NCBI GenBank assembly: GCA_036785325.1
Contig: JAXIVH010000177.1
Location: 253,001 to 317,000 of the forward strand
Origin: Urophycis tenuis
Lineage: Eukaryota; Chordata; Actinopteri; Gadiformes; Phycidae
Direction: 5' to 3'
Length of the DNA stretch: 64,000 nucleotides
How positions within the stretch are numbered: position 1 is the first letter of the stretch; every line of letters starts with the position of its first letter. Of this stretch, positions 1 to 11,174 are shown piece after piece. The position numbers and the translations under genes are program-made. The notes under the pieces are model-generated. The model saw only the letters and a list, made by a program, of their open reading frames with translations. It was not told the DNA's origin and ran no database searches.

Positions 1-374
1 GCAGCTCAAGACATAGAAAAAATTAAAAATAAGAAATAAGAAAAAAGAAATAAGAAATGACAAGGTCCACATTTATGTGCTGTAGGTTCCACAATGATTG
101 TAAGGTGCATTTTCACAGAGATGGTGGTGCAACAAGGCAAGACAGTGCAGGTATAGACAGGAGACTGAATAATGATTGAATAATAAAAATATGCTACATA
201 AGGAAATATGGGATGGAAATATGTAATATGTAATATACATATCTTAAATATGTAAATATAAATATGTAAAAATTGCTACCTTATTTAAATATGTGGGCCT
301 GATGCATAAAAAATAGACAGTCAATATTGGAGTTGAAGTGTGAGTGAAGTGAAATGAAACAGTCCAGGCTGGTT

Positions 375-388
375 GGGGGGGGGGGGGG
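375..388. repeat. Poly-G run of 14
   Basis: Fourteen consecutive G on the plus strand inside the L2 3' region; a likely polymorphic or error-prone site. Confidence 0.9.
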
Positions 389-1290
389 TTTGTGCAGGGC
401 TAACATAGCCAGTAAACATTGTCTATAGTGAAGTGGAATGGGGTAAGAGCATGGGTTGAGTCTATTTCAGTCCTTTCATTGACATGTTATATTGTTGTGT
501 AGCCCTGGGGATGAATGATTTGCTCAGGCTGTCGGTTCTGCATGTCAGTGAGCGTAGTCTCCATCTGATCATGCTTTCCTGTTGAGTGATGGTGCTGTGC
601 AGTGGTTACCTTTCATTGTCCATGATAGTGAGCAGTTTGGTCAGGGTCCTCTTGTCAGATACTGAAGTGATGCACTCCAGTTCAGCACCCTCACCAGCCT
701 GTCCAGTCGTCCGGCATCCTTCTTCTTGGTGCTTCCTCCCCAGCACACCACCACATAGAACAGGATGCTGGTGACCACAGACTGGTAGAACATCACAAGG
801 AGTTTGCTGCAGACGTTGAATAACCGCAGCCTCCTCAGAAAGTACATGTAGATTGCATCCGTGTTGGCAGACCAGTCCAGTTTGTTATCTAGAAGTACCC
901 CAAGATACTTGTATGTATCTACCACCTCCACATTGACCCCCTCAATGGAGACTGGAAGCAGGGCGGGTTTAGATCTCCGGAAATCCACCACCATCTCCTT
1001 GGTCTTGGTGGTGTTGAGTTGCAGGTGGTTGCGTTGGCACCTTTGCACAAAGTCCTCCACCAGGCTCCTGTACTCCCCCTCCTGCCCATCCCTGATACAG
1101 CCCACAACCACAGTGTCGTCTGAAAACTTCTGCATGTGGCACGACTCTGTGTTGTAGCAAAAGTCAGATGTGTACAGTGTGAACAGGACAGGGGAGGGCA
1201 CTGTTCCCTGTAGTGCTCCGGTGCTGCAGATCACAGTGTTGGAGAGGCAGTTCTTCAGTCTGACGAACTGTGGCCGCCCTGTCAGGTAGT

Positions 1291-1610
1291 TCAGAATAAT
1301 AGAATAGAAATACTTTATTAATCCCAAGCTGGGAAATTGCAACGTAGCAGCAGCATTGGAATACACAGAATGAATGCAATTAGAAATAAAAAGTGTATGT
1401 ATGTACTGTATATAAAAAATATATATATTAAAAATATAAAGTAAATATAAACGAATTTTAGTGCAAGATTTTTTAAAGAACAGTGTACAGCATATAATGA
1501 AATGAAATATAATGAAATGAAATATAAGGTGCTTGGAGTTTGTAATCCAGGATACCAGATGTTGTTCTTCTGGGAGGAGTATAAACTGGCAGGGGAACTG
1601 GACCAACTGG
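1291..1610 (-). mobile_element. Second LINE 3' end nested in the L2 fragment
   Basis: RT coding similarity stops near 1290 and is replaced by sequence starting with AGAATAGAAATACTTTATTA. That resembles the GATAAG...TTTATTAATCCC tail of the L2 at 22388 and the tail-like piece at 4881. I read this as the 3' end of another LINE (or a dependent SINE) inserted into the first. No target duplication was found. Confidence 0.4.
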
Positions 1611-1801
1611 TTGCTTCATAGCATAATTTCCTTGTTACTGAGTCGGACGGTTTGGTGTTACTAAACTGTTGATTTGCTGTTTCTCCTTGAGTTTCCTAGT
1701 TAATATGTACTGTTTAAAGGCTGCTATAAGTCTATCATTGTCCTGTATTTTTTGCAGAGCTTGGCCAGTTCACACTTGAAAAATAGACTCTTAAGTTAGT
1801 C

Positions 1802-1805
<4 letters not shown>

Positions 1806-1840
<35 letters not shown>
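1806..1840. repeat. (TG)n microsatellite
   Basis: About 17 uninterrupted TG dinucleotides. The remaining sequence between 1611 and 1905 shows nothing else recognisable. Confidence 0.95.
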
Positions 1841-1841
<1 letters not shown>

Positions 1842-1904
1842 AGAGTTACAGACTTGTAAACATCAATTTAGACCCCCCCTAAAGGTTTCTCAAAATTCTA
1901 AGGC

Positions 1905-2362
1905 CTCTCATTTACACCAAAACCCCGTTTTTATCACAGAAAACGATTATTTCTAAAACCTCCGGCCAAAGTGGAGATTTCTGATAACGCCGGTTATGTG
2001 TTGCCGTGTCAACTGGGAGAAACGGCGTTTTAGGTTCTTAAACGTCACATTATGTGCCAGGAAATGCTTATGTCATGTGAGCGCCTTATGTTTACAGTTT
2101 CGAAAGGTACAGGAAGTCGCTCGTGTTATATGTTGGTGTCGATTCTGAGGATTTTGATTGGCTTGCATGGCTTTATTCCTTTCCCTACACTGCCGCCAAT
2201 AGGTTTGGCATAGTTATTATGGCGCTTGACGGCGTATTTATGCGGGTTGATGTAAATGACAAGTTTTTTGAAAACGCTGTTGTGTGCACGATGTTATTAT
2301 TGAAAACGGAGGGGGGGAAATATGCGTTTCTCGAAATACCCGGCTAGGTGTAAATGTGGCCT
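1905..2362. mobile_element. MITE-like element with short inverted ends
   Basis: The left end reads GGCCTCTCATTTACACC and the right end GGTGTAAATGTGGCC, which are inverted relative to each other (GGCC...TTTACACC against GGTGTAAA...GGCC). The interior has no supported coding potential; the 74-codon frame at 2123 is not recognisable. The layout suggests a small non-autonomous DNA transposon, family undetermined. No clear target duplication was identified. Confidence 0.45.
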
Positions 2363-2392
2363 AAATTTCAAGGTCTATCCTTAACTCTTGAC

Positions 2393-3320
2393 AGTGTACA
2401 AATCAGGGATTAAAACGGTTCAAAGAATGAAAACTAACACCGGTAAAGAAATACATTTTGAGATGAATGTAATCGAGAACGGGAAGAAAAACTATTTTTA
2501 ATTTTTAATTTTAAATAACCGATTAATAACGTTATTTTTCGTTCCAAATAACCTTTCTTGAAATATTGTGGAAATAAAAATATTGTTGCAATAAATCCTG
2601 AACTAACGTTCTATTCCCGAAGTGAATACATCTTGGCTACCTGCCCGCTCAATGTTCCCCAGACCACCTGGCTGAAGTGAAACTACTACTGTTGACACTA
2701 GCGAGCAGCCTAACAGATCCATATCTTCCTGGCCCTATGCAACTTCACAGTGGTAAGATGCTACATCTAATGTTACATGCCCTTACATTTTCCTAATGAT
2801 AAATACTGAAAGTGTGTGAAACGGACTTCAGTAGGCCATGTTTGTGTTTAAATGGTAGCCTACTGCAGCCTAATTTCAAAATGTTGCCGACTGTCGGAAA
2901 GGAACCTCTTGTACGGAAACAAATAAAATTTAACTGCAAGGTGATGTAATGTTGTTTTATTATTTATTATTCTTACGTATTATAAGTTGTAGGCAAACTC
3001 TGTTTCCACAATGTTGAAAAACGGCGCATTGCATTTACCTTATAGGCTACACGCACGCACACCCACCCATCCTATTGTTTAATGACAAACATTAAACACG
3101 CACCCCCCCTGCCCCCATGACATTTTTGAAAATAACGTTATTAACCATTCTTCTATAAGGTTCTAATTAGAAGAGAAGCCTAGGAACACTGGAACGGAAC
3201 AGAAAAATAACATTTCTGTTGAGAACGAAACAAAATGAAAATTATTTTGTTTTTAATCCCTGGTACACATGGAACCAAATGGACCCATTGAGGTCCACCT
3301 GGTTCCATTTGTACACTGTC
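2393..3320. mobile_element. Possible inverted-repeat element
   Basis: Near 2393 the sequence reads GTGTACAAATCAGGGATTAAAAC. Near 3250-3320 the reverse complement of a similar string is seen (TTTTTAATCCCTGG, then TTGTACACTGTCAGAGTT). The interior is AT-rich and non-coding. The motif CAGAGTTACA...TCAATTTAGACCCCCCTAAAGG occurs both at 1841-1885 and 3319-3362, so the flanks are themselves repeated. Boundaries are uncertain. Confidence 0.3.
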
Positions 3321-3499
3321 AGAGTTACATACCTTGTAAGGGTCAATTTAGACCCCCCTAAAGGAACCCACAGAGTCCCTGGAATCCACTTTGAGAACCA
3401 CTGTAAAGCAGTATTCAATCAAACAGTAACATGTATTTATCTTTTGAAAGATGCTAGGTAAGAGTCTCTCATCAGCAATTAAAATATATCTCTACATGG

Positions 3500-3715
3500 T
3501 ACTGTCAAAACAAAAAAATAAAAGGGTTTTTAAAATGGTACTTTCTGTGTTTCTTTGTACTTTCTGTGTTTCTATGTTTGTCTGTACGGTGTCTGTTTGT
3601 CTACTTTGTTTGTCCATTGTTTATTTTGCACCGCAGGTCTGAGAGGACTGCAATTTCATCTGTGCTATATGCCTGCCATGTAGCACATTTGACAATAAAG
3701 ATACTTGAATCTTGA
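3500..3715 (+). mobile_element. Probable LINE 3' tail
   Basis: The stretch ends with ACATTTGACAATAAAGATAC followed by TTGAATCTTGAAA, the style of 3' end seen in many fish LINEs. No coding sequence remains. The region 3716-4436 shows nothing I can assign. Confidence 0.3.
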
Positions 3716-4436
3716 AAATGATCTGTCCAAAAAGTTTGAATAAGTTTACATATAATACAGGCAAGCTTTAACAAGATTGTACACTAAATTGCAAAATGGC
3801 AGTTTAATATCAGAAAGACACCAACAATACGGCCACATCTTGGCGACAGCCAGCGGCACAACCGGGTGTGGCTCTGGTGCGGCTCGGTTGACCTGCGTTG
3901 AACTCACAAGTGAGCAGGCTAACCTTCTTCTTCTAGTTGTTTTACAGCGGTAAGCAAGTATCCAATCACAGGACGCGTACATGTCACGTTCAACATGAGG
4001 CCTGCTAGAAGACCTACCGTCAACAACTCTTGATCTGATTGGCTATCACAACTGTCTATCAACTTTATGTACATGTTCACTTACATTGCACAGACGCCCG
4101 CATTGTTGATTCTGAGGCCTCTGGTAGATTTCGTACAGCCTGGCAACACAAGCTAGCTGAATTCTTATTGGATAAAAACAACATGAACATGAAGATAATA
4201 TGAAGAATATTTTTTATATATTTAGGGAAAGTAAATTCAAAATTGAATTAACTTTTATCAAATTATGATCATGATTTATGTTAGGCCAGCAGAGAAGGCC
4301 TTGCTGGCCCTGATGGCCCACCACTGTATATATACAAGATGTATAAGAAGAAGGCGCCATGTTGTTTTTTAGGGGCCTTTAGGGGTCTTGGTACAGGAGA
4401 ACAGCCGGCAGAACCTGGACCACCACTTCCTTTTCT

Positions 4437-5165
4437 TTGTGACCTTTTTCACCTCCTAAGGCTCCTGTACAGAAAACTCAGCTATTTAGTTCCACTGGGC
4501 AGTGGGGGCTCCTCTCTCTCACTCTCTCTGTTTGAGTCTGTTTGCTGATGAGGTCTTTCAGTAACATCTAAAAATCTAAAAATCAGTATCATCTAAAAAT
4601 AGAAGTGTCAGATTTTAAGGTGTTTGGATATTTTTCCAAAAGGTTTCATAACATAGTTTCTGTGTGATTTGTTTAATAGACAGAATGAACAAGAGGGTAG
4701 CAAGCAACACAAGAGAGTCAAACGTGTGAATGAAAGATTTACCTGGAGGTCCTCTTGGGCCACTGGTCTGGGGCAGCTGCTCACTCTCACTCTTCGAGCC
4801 TGTCTGCTGAAACAACTGAAAAATAATGTTTGACTTTAAGGTGATGAAACTTTTTAAATTAATGTAAACTAATTTTCAACATAAGATAAGATATTCCTTT
4901 ATTAGTAGCACGACGGGGATATTCGCAAACATGACCTGTATATGAACATAACACACTGGTGGACATTGTCAAGAGGGTAACACTATGGCCAAGTGCATGT
5001 GTGAGAGGGTTTGTACACCTGGAGGCTGACTTGGGACCACTCCACTCACTGGGCACTCCTCTCTCTCACTCTCTGAATCTGTCTCTTCTCTCTGCTCACC
5101 CTGTCTGTCATTCTGTGCCTCAGCTGGCTTCTTCCTGACTGCTCCCTTACTGAAGAAGCTACTGC
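4437..5165 (-). other. Three related exon-like segments, Ser/Glu-rich peptides
   Basis: On the minus strand three short stretches (about 5033-5165, 4743-4809 and 4475-4545) encode similar peptides. The shared pattern is a QT-D/G-S core, an SESE or SERE run and a Pro/Ser-Gly end, for example QQTGSKSESEQLPQTSG and REETDSESEREECPVSG. The first two end at consensus donors (CCAG followed by GTGTAC or GTAAAT) and have AG acceptors with pyrimidine tracts. The third reads into a stop codon after SGTK. Reading phases between the segments do not chain cleanly, so I cannot build a transcript. They could be duplicated alternative exons of one gene, or remnants. Function unknown. Confidence 0.3.
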
Positions 5166-5647
5166 CGAGAAAAACACTTCATCTCTCATATGCGGGGCAC
5201 CAACTCACACGTCTCCCATATATCTCCAGGTTTTCACGCCCAAAACACCACACATTACCCCGGAAGGGGGCGTTACCCCCAAACACTGGCCCAGGTAACA
5301 GAATGCTGCTGCATTAACTGCACACACATAACTGAACAGAACTTAAACAATTTACAGTAGCCTACAACTAATTCATTACTTCATTTGTAACACAATATTT
5401 TAGAGCGGACAATTCTTGATTCGATTCGAATCGATTGGTTGGCTTAGTTATTTATTTTGTTGTTTATTTTTGCAGGGACAGCGCACAATTACCAGTAATT
5501 GCACCAGAATTGGCTAGCAGCTAATGTTGTGGTGCTTGTAGCGAAATACAACCTTCCCTTTTTTTCCAAGATAGTGTGTCAAACGACTGTGTAGACTAAA
5601 GTCATGTCACAACAAATGCTTGTGCATTGTGGAGACTGGGTCCGCAC

Positions 5648-6275
5648 CTGGGTCAGCAACTGAGAAATCATATCTGTGAGGGCGTCGCCGGCCACCACCA
5701 GCCGCCAGGGAGTCTCCGAGGCGGGGGTGGAGCCGACCGGCGCCCGAGCGACGGAGTCGGAGTCCGGCGGTCCTCCAAGACGACCTGAAAACCAACCGCA
5801 TGCAAGGTGAATTCATCGTACCAACACTTTTTTCCCCCATTTTTTTCTCATCTTTTTTCTTTTCTAACATGGGGGTTTCTAGGCCTTGCGGCGCCTCCTC
5901 GACGGCGGGGCGGCGTGCGGCTGATTCCCCTGACCCTACACTCACACTGACGGGCGACCAAGCATATTTGTGCTCGGCGATATTCGCCTGGCGTTCAAGG
6001 GGAGTGTCTGTGCTTGTTACTTTACTTTAGGAAGTGCCACTATCAAGAGTGTCCCCCCACTCAGTTATTGTTTATGGCTTCAATGTTGCAAGCAAACCTG
6101 CGTTTATCAAATCAAATTTATTGCCGCATGCTCTATGATACATACCAGTCAACCCCATCTCCTCTGCTACCTTCTTCCATGCATCTAATTTAATGTTGGT
6201 ATTCCTATAGTAATCTAAAGTTAAGTCGAATAACACGGGATGGCATGAGACCCTGACAATAAGTTGTTCACCCAT
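5648..6275 (-). CDS. Putative MADF-domain protein, two exons seen
   Basis: The first coding exon (6146-6275) starts at an ATG and encodes the N-terminal half of a MADF (Myb/SANT-like) DNA-binding domain: MGEQLIVRV, then CHPVLFDLTLDYY, then DAWKKVAEEMGLTG. It ends at a GTATGT donor after one extra base. On the same strand, 5648-5784 is an open segment preceded by TTGGTTTTCAG and followed by CAG/GTGCGG. Its phase matches the first exon, and it reads GGPPDSDSVARAPVGSTPAS...GDALTDMISQLL. The second half of a normal MADF domain (the conserved W and the RD-Y/F motif) is not visible, so a middle exon may be missed or lost. MADF proteins occur as host regulators and as PIF/Harbinger accessory proteins; this copy could be either. 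The second exon lies in GC-rich sequence. Confidence 0.45.
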
Positions 6276-7459
6276 TTTTAACAGATTTTTAAAGCACGCG
6301 GAACCCATTTGTTTTCGGTGGACTTGTTCACGGTGGGGCTTCTGTAGCGATAGTATTGAAACTGTGTCAGCTCGAAAACAATTGACGTTGAAAAAATATC
6401 CAGCCACACCCATGACGTTTTCTGGTTTAACAACATTTATTTCTTGACAGATTTCGAAGCACATACCAGGGTAAAGTCACATTTGTAAGATATATCCATC
6501 ATCCTATCTCTCGCCAATGTGGTCCACCATGATGGATTATTTTCTGAACTTGCGCGGCCGCCACGCCTCCTTCGCTCGGATTGGCTTTCGCAAAAAATCG
6601 CCACGTTTTTTCGTCCAACATTTGCATAAAATAGGATTTGTTTCTATTTTTTGCCCCGCCCCCCTCGCGTATTGCAGCCCACGCACTTCGCCTTGCCGCC
6701 CGTCGCTCACTGTCATTCATTCATACTTCACCCTTCAACCCTCCGTCTGTGCCTTCAGTGTGTAAGGTGTGATTCTCTGGCCCTCATTACAGTTGGGAGT
6801 GGGCCAGAAGAACAGTAGGAAGAAAACATAGTTAATTGCATTATGTTAACATATCCTGAAATTCCTCTGCCATCTATCTCACAGAGGGCAAACCCCCACA
6901 TACATCACCAAATCAAAGAGCAAACCAAAAGGTCTCAGCTAAAGATTTTCTATCCCTAAACATCCAAATCCAATTTATTAATACAGGTAGAGATCATACA
7001 CAGGTAGGCAATCTGAACAGCAAACAAAACCGACAGGGAGTAGGCAGAGATCATCAAACCGAGGGGTAGTCTAAAAGGCGTCAAACACAAAGGATATTCA
7101 AGATAAATGAAGGATAAATACACAGACTCACACATGAGAGAGACTGGTCTGGGTTAGGTAGAAGTTGAGGGCATAACAATCTCAATCTTTTTCAGAATAA
7201 TGTGTGTATTATATTTATTGTTTACAATGGGGATTGTATTCGGGATTTTGAATATCATAGATGTGATTTCCTGCATTCTGCTGCATTTAAGGGTGACCTG
7301 GTGGAGATCCTGAATTTATTCTGGTGGGGGGTAAATCTATTTATCTATCAATCCAACATATCATATATGTTTTAACAGTCTAGACTAGAATATACGATTG
7401 GAGGAAGAAACCATAGGGTGGGCTAAGGCAAGCTAAAGTTTACAAAAATGAAAGATACA
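6276..7459. other. Non-coding stretch upstream of the MADF exon
   Basis: Roughly 6500-6770 is richer in GC than its surroundings and could be a promoter for the minus-strand MADF gene. The 73-codon minus frame at 6499-6720 is not recognisable. From 6780 to 7459 I see nothing beyond unique-looking AT-rich sequence. Confidence 0.3.
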
Positions 7460-7582
7460 CAGCACAGCTATACCGACGTAGACCTATGTAATACAGTTTG
7501 AATGAAATCTCGAGGTTCAGTCGTTTAGCCTCCATTACTTGCAGAAATTTGGTGTAAAGAAGAAAAATATGACAAAAGCAAT
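7460..7582 (+). repeat. Dispersed repeat, copy 1 (second copy at 53528-53640)
   Basis: Both copies share TAGACCT-TGTAATACA, then GGTTCAGTCGTTTAGCCTCC, then GCAGAAAT-TGGTGT-AAGAAGAA and AATATGAC. They are non-coding and about 46 kb apart in the same orientation. The family is unknown to me. Confidence 0.7.
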
Positions 7583-7673
7583 AAAGCGATATCTACATTG
7601 TGCACTGAAATTCGATATCTAGATTGTGCATTCCTATGCACAATAATATGATATATAATATAATAATGTTTGA

Positions 7674-7735
7674 CCAGTAGATGGCAGACTAGGATGTAGA
7701 CGTTATCAGGAGGTTTGGGGTCTGCCATCTACTGA
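7674..7735. promoter_or_regulatory. Two inverted CTCF-like motifs forming a short hairpin
   Basis: The plus-strand site at 7674-7687, CCAGTAGATGGCAG, fits the CTCF core consensus CCASYAGRKGGCRS at every position. The minus-strand site at 7722-7735 reads TCAGTAGATGGCAG, one mismatch at the first base. The sites point away from each other across 34 bases and flank an imperfect inverted repeat. They lie downstream of the chemokine receptor gene. The pair could be an insulator, or simply the inverted ends of a tiny repeat; the sequence alone does not settle this. Confidence 0.4.
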
Positions 7736-7740
7736 CCAAT

Positions 7741-8456
7741 CATCATATGAAAAAATTAGGTGGTGGAGCTTTAGATTATTTTAAAGTTTGGGCCAGTCTG
7801 GTCATTGCTTTTTTTAACTACTTTTTTATTTAAATAAAATATAAAAGTTCATCACTACAATTGTATTTTTTTTATTTTTCTGTTACAACCAGCAATCAAC
7901 AGCAAATAAAATACAATTATTTTTAGCAAATCGGCAAAATGGTGACACATTAACTGCACTGGAAACTATGAATCCCTGCATCTGGTATGTGGTCTTTCAG
8001 TGCCATATATTTCAAATGCTAGAGACTTACAAGTTCTGGCCTGCATAACCTATGAATATGTTGTCCCGGGAGTAATCACCTTATACAATAAGCGCGTAAA
8101 GTTTTATGCTTCCTGTATTTATATTTTCTAAATCTTCAAATTATTTTTGAAGTCAAGTAAAGTACTGTGCCTTGACTGTTCTTATTAGACACATAATACA
8201 GCAGGAAGTAACTTTGTCACATTTGGTCCCATTTAATGGGAATGTTGACAATAACAATAAAAATCAAACAAAATCAAACAGATCAAATGAAAACAAACTA
8301 TGATACTAGTTATCCAATGACTATAACAAGAGCTCTTGTCCCCCTTTTAATTAATCTTTATTTTATGTTATTCCATATTTATCCATGGATACATTACTTA
8401 TTGTTTACTCCAGAAGTATTTGCATGGTCTCGCAAGAAAGGAGTTACAATTCCTTG
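7741..8456. other. 3' flank of the chemokine receptor gene
   Basis: AT-rich sequence without recognisable genes. It should hold the 3' untranslated region of the minus-strand receptor. The 111-codon plus-strand frame at 8236 is antisense to the receptor end and is not supported. Confidence 0.4.
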
Positions 8457-11174
8457 CTATTCAACTGCATGCAATTTTATACATGGAAGGCTTTTTACAA
8501 GCAGCTGTCTCAAATGGTTCTGGAACCTTCTTCCAACAAATGAATATAGGATGGGACTAATGCAAAAGTAAAGATAAGCAATGTTACGTGTGACTTGTAG
8601 TGCATAACCAAGTCTTTGCATTTTCTCACAGGATGTGGACTGACCAATAAAATAGTGCATCACTAAAACAACATTATATGGGGTCCAACACAGAAAGAAT
8701 AGAAAAACAATGAAAAATATAATCCTCACTGTCCTGAACTTGGCAGTAATTCTTGTTGACACTACAGTGATAGTGACCCTAATATAGCAGTAAACAACCA
8801 CAGCCAAAGGGAAGACAAAGAAAAAAAAGAGCTGAAGGTACATCCAGAAAGCTTTCAAGACAAACAGGTTAACAAATGTGTTAACCACAGTATTGCTGGG
8901 ATATTCTTCACAGAACTGTTTGTTGTTAAAGTCAGTGAAGACAGTATACAGAATAACTGGTTTTATGCAAGCCAGACAACTAAGCAGCCATACCCCAGTA
9001 CAACAGGCAATTGCATAGTTTCGTCTTCTCAAACGTGATGCAACAAAAGAGTATACAACTGCCAGGTGTTGGTCAAAGGTCAGCAGGGTAAGAAAAAGGA
9101 TAGAACTGTAGAAGCCCAGGAAATAGGCACCGCCTACAATCTTGCACATTGATGTGCTAAAGACCCAAGTGGAAAGTTGTTGGTAGATTCCCCAGAAGGG
9201 AAGACAGCACATAAAAATTAAATCAGACACCACCAGGTTTAGCAGGAATATGTTGGTCACTGTTGTCAACTTTTCAAACCTGAGAAACAAAAGGAAAACA
9301 AGTTACAACTGTGTATAGTACTTGACACTGAGTCAGTACATTTACAAACATTTGCAGAGCAGATACCTCACACTATGAAAAAAAGCTGGATGTTAATTGT
9401 TCCCTTATTTTATGTAAAAATGTGTTCTTGAACAAACTAATCTAAATAATGCTATAGTTTTCATTTATGTCATCAGGTCGTGATGAAATTAGAAAACACA
9501 GTGGGTTTGGCTGAACCTTCTAGGGTTGTAGAACCATTCCATGTCGACCCATCTACTGTGGACATTTTATGTTAAATAAGTTTCATTTTTATTTCAGTTG
9601 GTACCGTTGGGAACTGCTGTTTTTAGTTAGCTCTGATTCAATAACAATGGAATAGCTTTTTCATATTGAATTTGGTTTGGGTTCATTTTAAGATTGCATC
9701 TGCTCTATCATCACTATAGTGATGATGATCATATATGATAATATTGACAAAATCGAAGAAATTGAGAATCGCTGTCAGAAAGCACCACTATTAAAGGTGC
9801 TCTAGGTAGAATAATTCTATAATTTGTGTGTTGTATTAGAAAATCCATAGCCATAAATCAGCTTTTAGTGAGTGAACTGCTCAGTGAAAATATTTGTTCT
9901 GTTTGACTGCGCCTTTGTCTGAGACAATTTTGATTTCTTACGAAACATTAATTACTAGTCTTCCCTAATGGAATCAGCAATGACATATTCATCTTACCTT
10001 GTCATGCCTTGTGCATGGTAAGTATTTTCCCAAAAGGTAAGTGTCGCCTTGGTACTGTGTTTACATTTATCTCGTGTTTAGCCTGGCTAAATAGTCTTCA
10101 AACAAATGAGAAAGCTCTCTGAAATGCCAGAGCAGTCTATTATTTATCATATAATGGAGGAAATTACAACAACCCCAGGTACCTTTTCAGCACTGTAGCC
10201 AGGCTGACACTTTTGAGCCATGTATTCCTATAGCACTCAGTAGAGGCGACTTCATGAGCTTCTCTAATGAAAAAGTACTAATTATGAGAGACAAAATTCG
10301 GCACCTCCAGCAGTATTGACTAATCTTCAATCTCAAGAACTTTAGATATAACTGTATCTCCTGATATGTATTTGGATTGTTTTTCTCCTGTTGACAGTAA
10401 CCTACTAACCTCTATGATTTCCTCATCTAAGCCAACCACCTGTCTCTTGGACCCCATGCCCACTAAGCTGCTTAAAGATGTTTGCTGTTAAACTGCACTT
10501 CTTTACTTTATTACTTGACTGTCGCATGAAGTGCTTTCTCATGGTGGGAATCTGTTGGGTCTCTGTAAATAACATTAAAGAATTTTGGTCTAGACCGGCT
10601 CGAAATGTAAAGTGTCTTGAGATAACATCTCTTACTTAGTTCAGTACTTACAATGGCAGTAAAATTTAGGTCGAGGACTCGAGAGAAAGGGGTATTTTTT
10701 ATCATGATCTATTCTGCTCTTTCTCTTAATTAAATTTAGAGTAATTAAATTTCCAACTCTACTACTCAAAGCAAATACTTATAATTCTCACAATCCTACA
10801 TCAGCATTAAAAGGCCTATTCATGAAACAAATGAACATCAAATGTAAAATTATAAATTTTGCAATAATACCTATCTTTAATAGTATCATTATATACACAC
10901 TCTCTCAGAGATCCACAGATCACCCATAAACCAACTGGGTTACTTACCGGTAGATAATCACCAACACCAAACCATTCCCAACAAGACTTAGGACAAACAT
11001 GACAAAGTAGAACACAGAGAGCTGGGCACCGAGGTAGTTGTCATCTTTTCTCTCACACACGTGCACCGGCAGCTCGCTGTAGTCGTCTGTATTAAGGCTA
11101 TAATCCAAAGTGTCGAATGGAGTGGTGGCGTTCATCTTTATCGTCACTTGAACAAAAACCATTTGTGTAGTCAT
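8457..11174 (-). CDS. xcr1-like: XCR1-like chemokine receptor (class A GPCR)
   Basis: Two exons, 10948-11174 and 8457-9279, join to 349 residues. The splice sites are strong (CCG/GTAAGT and TTTCTCAG/GTTTG), and the join reads YR|FEKLTTVTN. Features: an acidic, tyrosine-rich N-terminus (LDYS, DDYSE; candidate sulfotyrosines) with an NAT glycosylation site, seven hydrophobic segments, a likely Cys121-Cys199 disulfide, CWTPYN in TM6 and a SPILYSF version of NPxxY in TM7. The FRTVRIIFFIV and RNIAY...PILY blocks resemble XCR1 best; other CC/CXC receptors are possible. Met14 has a better Kozak context than Met1 and is an alternative start. The DRY motif at the TM3 end is DQH (residues 145-147), which removes the arginine used for G-protein coupling. 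No stops or frameshifts, so it looks expressed. It would sit in the plasma membrane of leukocytes and bind chemokine. Confidence 0.85.
9280..10947 (-). other. Intron of the chemokine receptor gene
   Basis: A 1668-base GT-AG intron just after TM1, an unusual feature since many chemokine receptors carry the whole seven-helix region in one exon. It is AT-rich and I recognise no gene or repeat inside it. Confidence 0.75.

Larger units (their letters stand above)
1..1610 (-). mobile_element. L2-like LINE fragment, 5'-truncated reverse transcriptase plus 3' region
   Basis: The minus-strand frame between 641 and about 1290 encodes the C-terminal half of a non-LTR reverse transcriptase. It contains the YLTGRPQFVRL, QGTVPSP and FSDDTVVVGCI blocks (the last replaces the usual FADD active site), then LNTTKTKEMVVDFRR and YLGVLLDNKLDW. 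The same blocks occur in the intact element at 23251-26304, so the clade assignment (L2/CR1 type) is shared. Endonuclease and N-terminal RT are missing. The 640 bases below the frame are AT-rich and probably the 3' untranslated part. The frame continues above 1290 only through unrelated AT-rich sequence, so the 321-codon frame is not a real protein. The copy is dead. Confidence 0.8.

Noticed and set aside
586..1157. Plus-strand frames over the first LINE fragment, and comparable ones at 23374-24828 and 56008-58424
   Set aside because: Antisense shadows of the reverse transcriptase and endonuclease frames.
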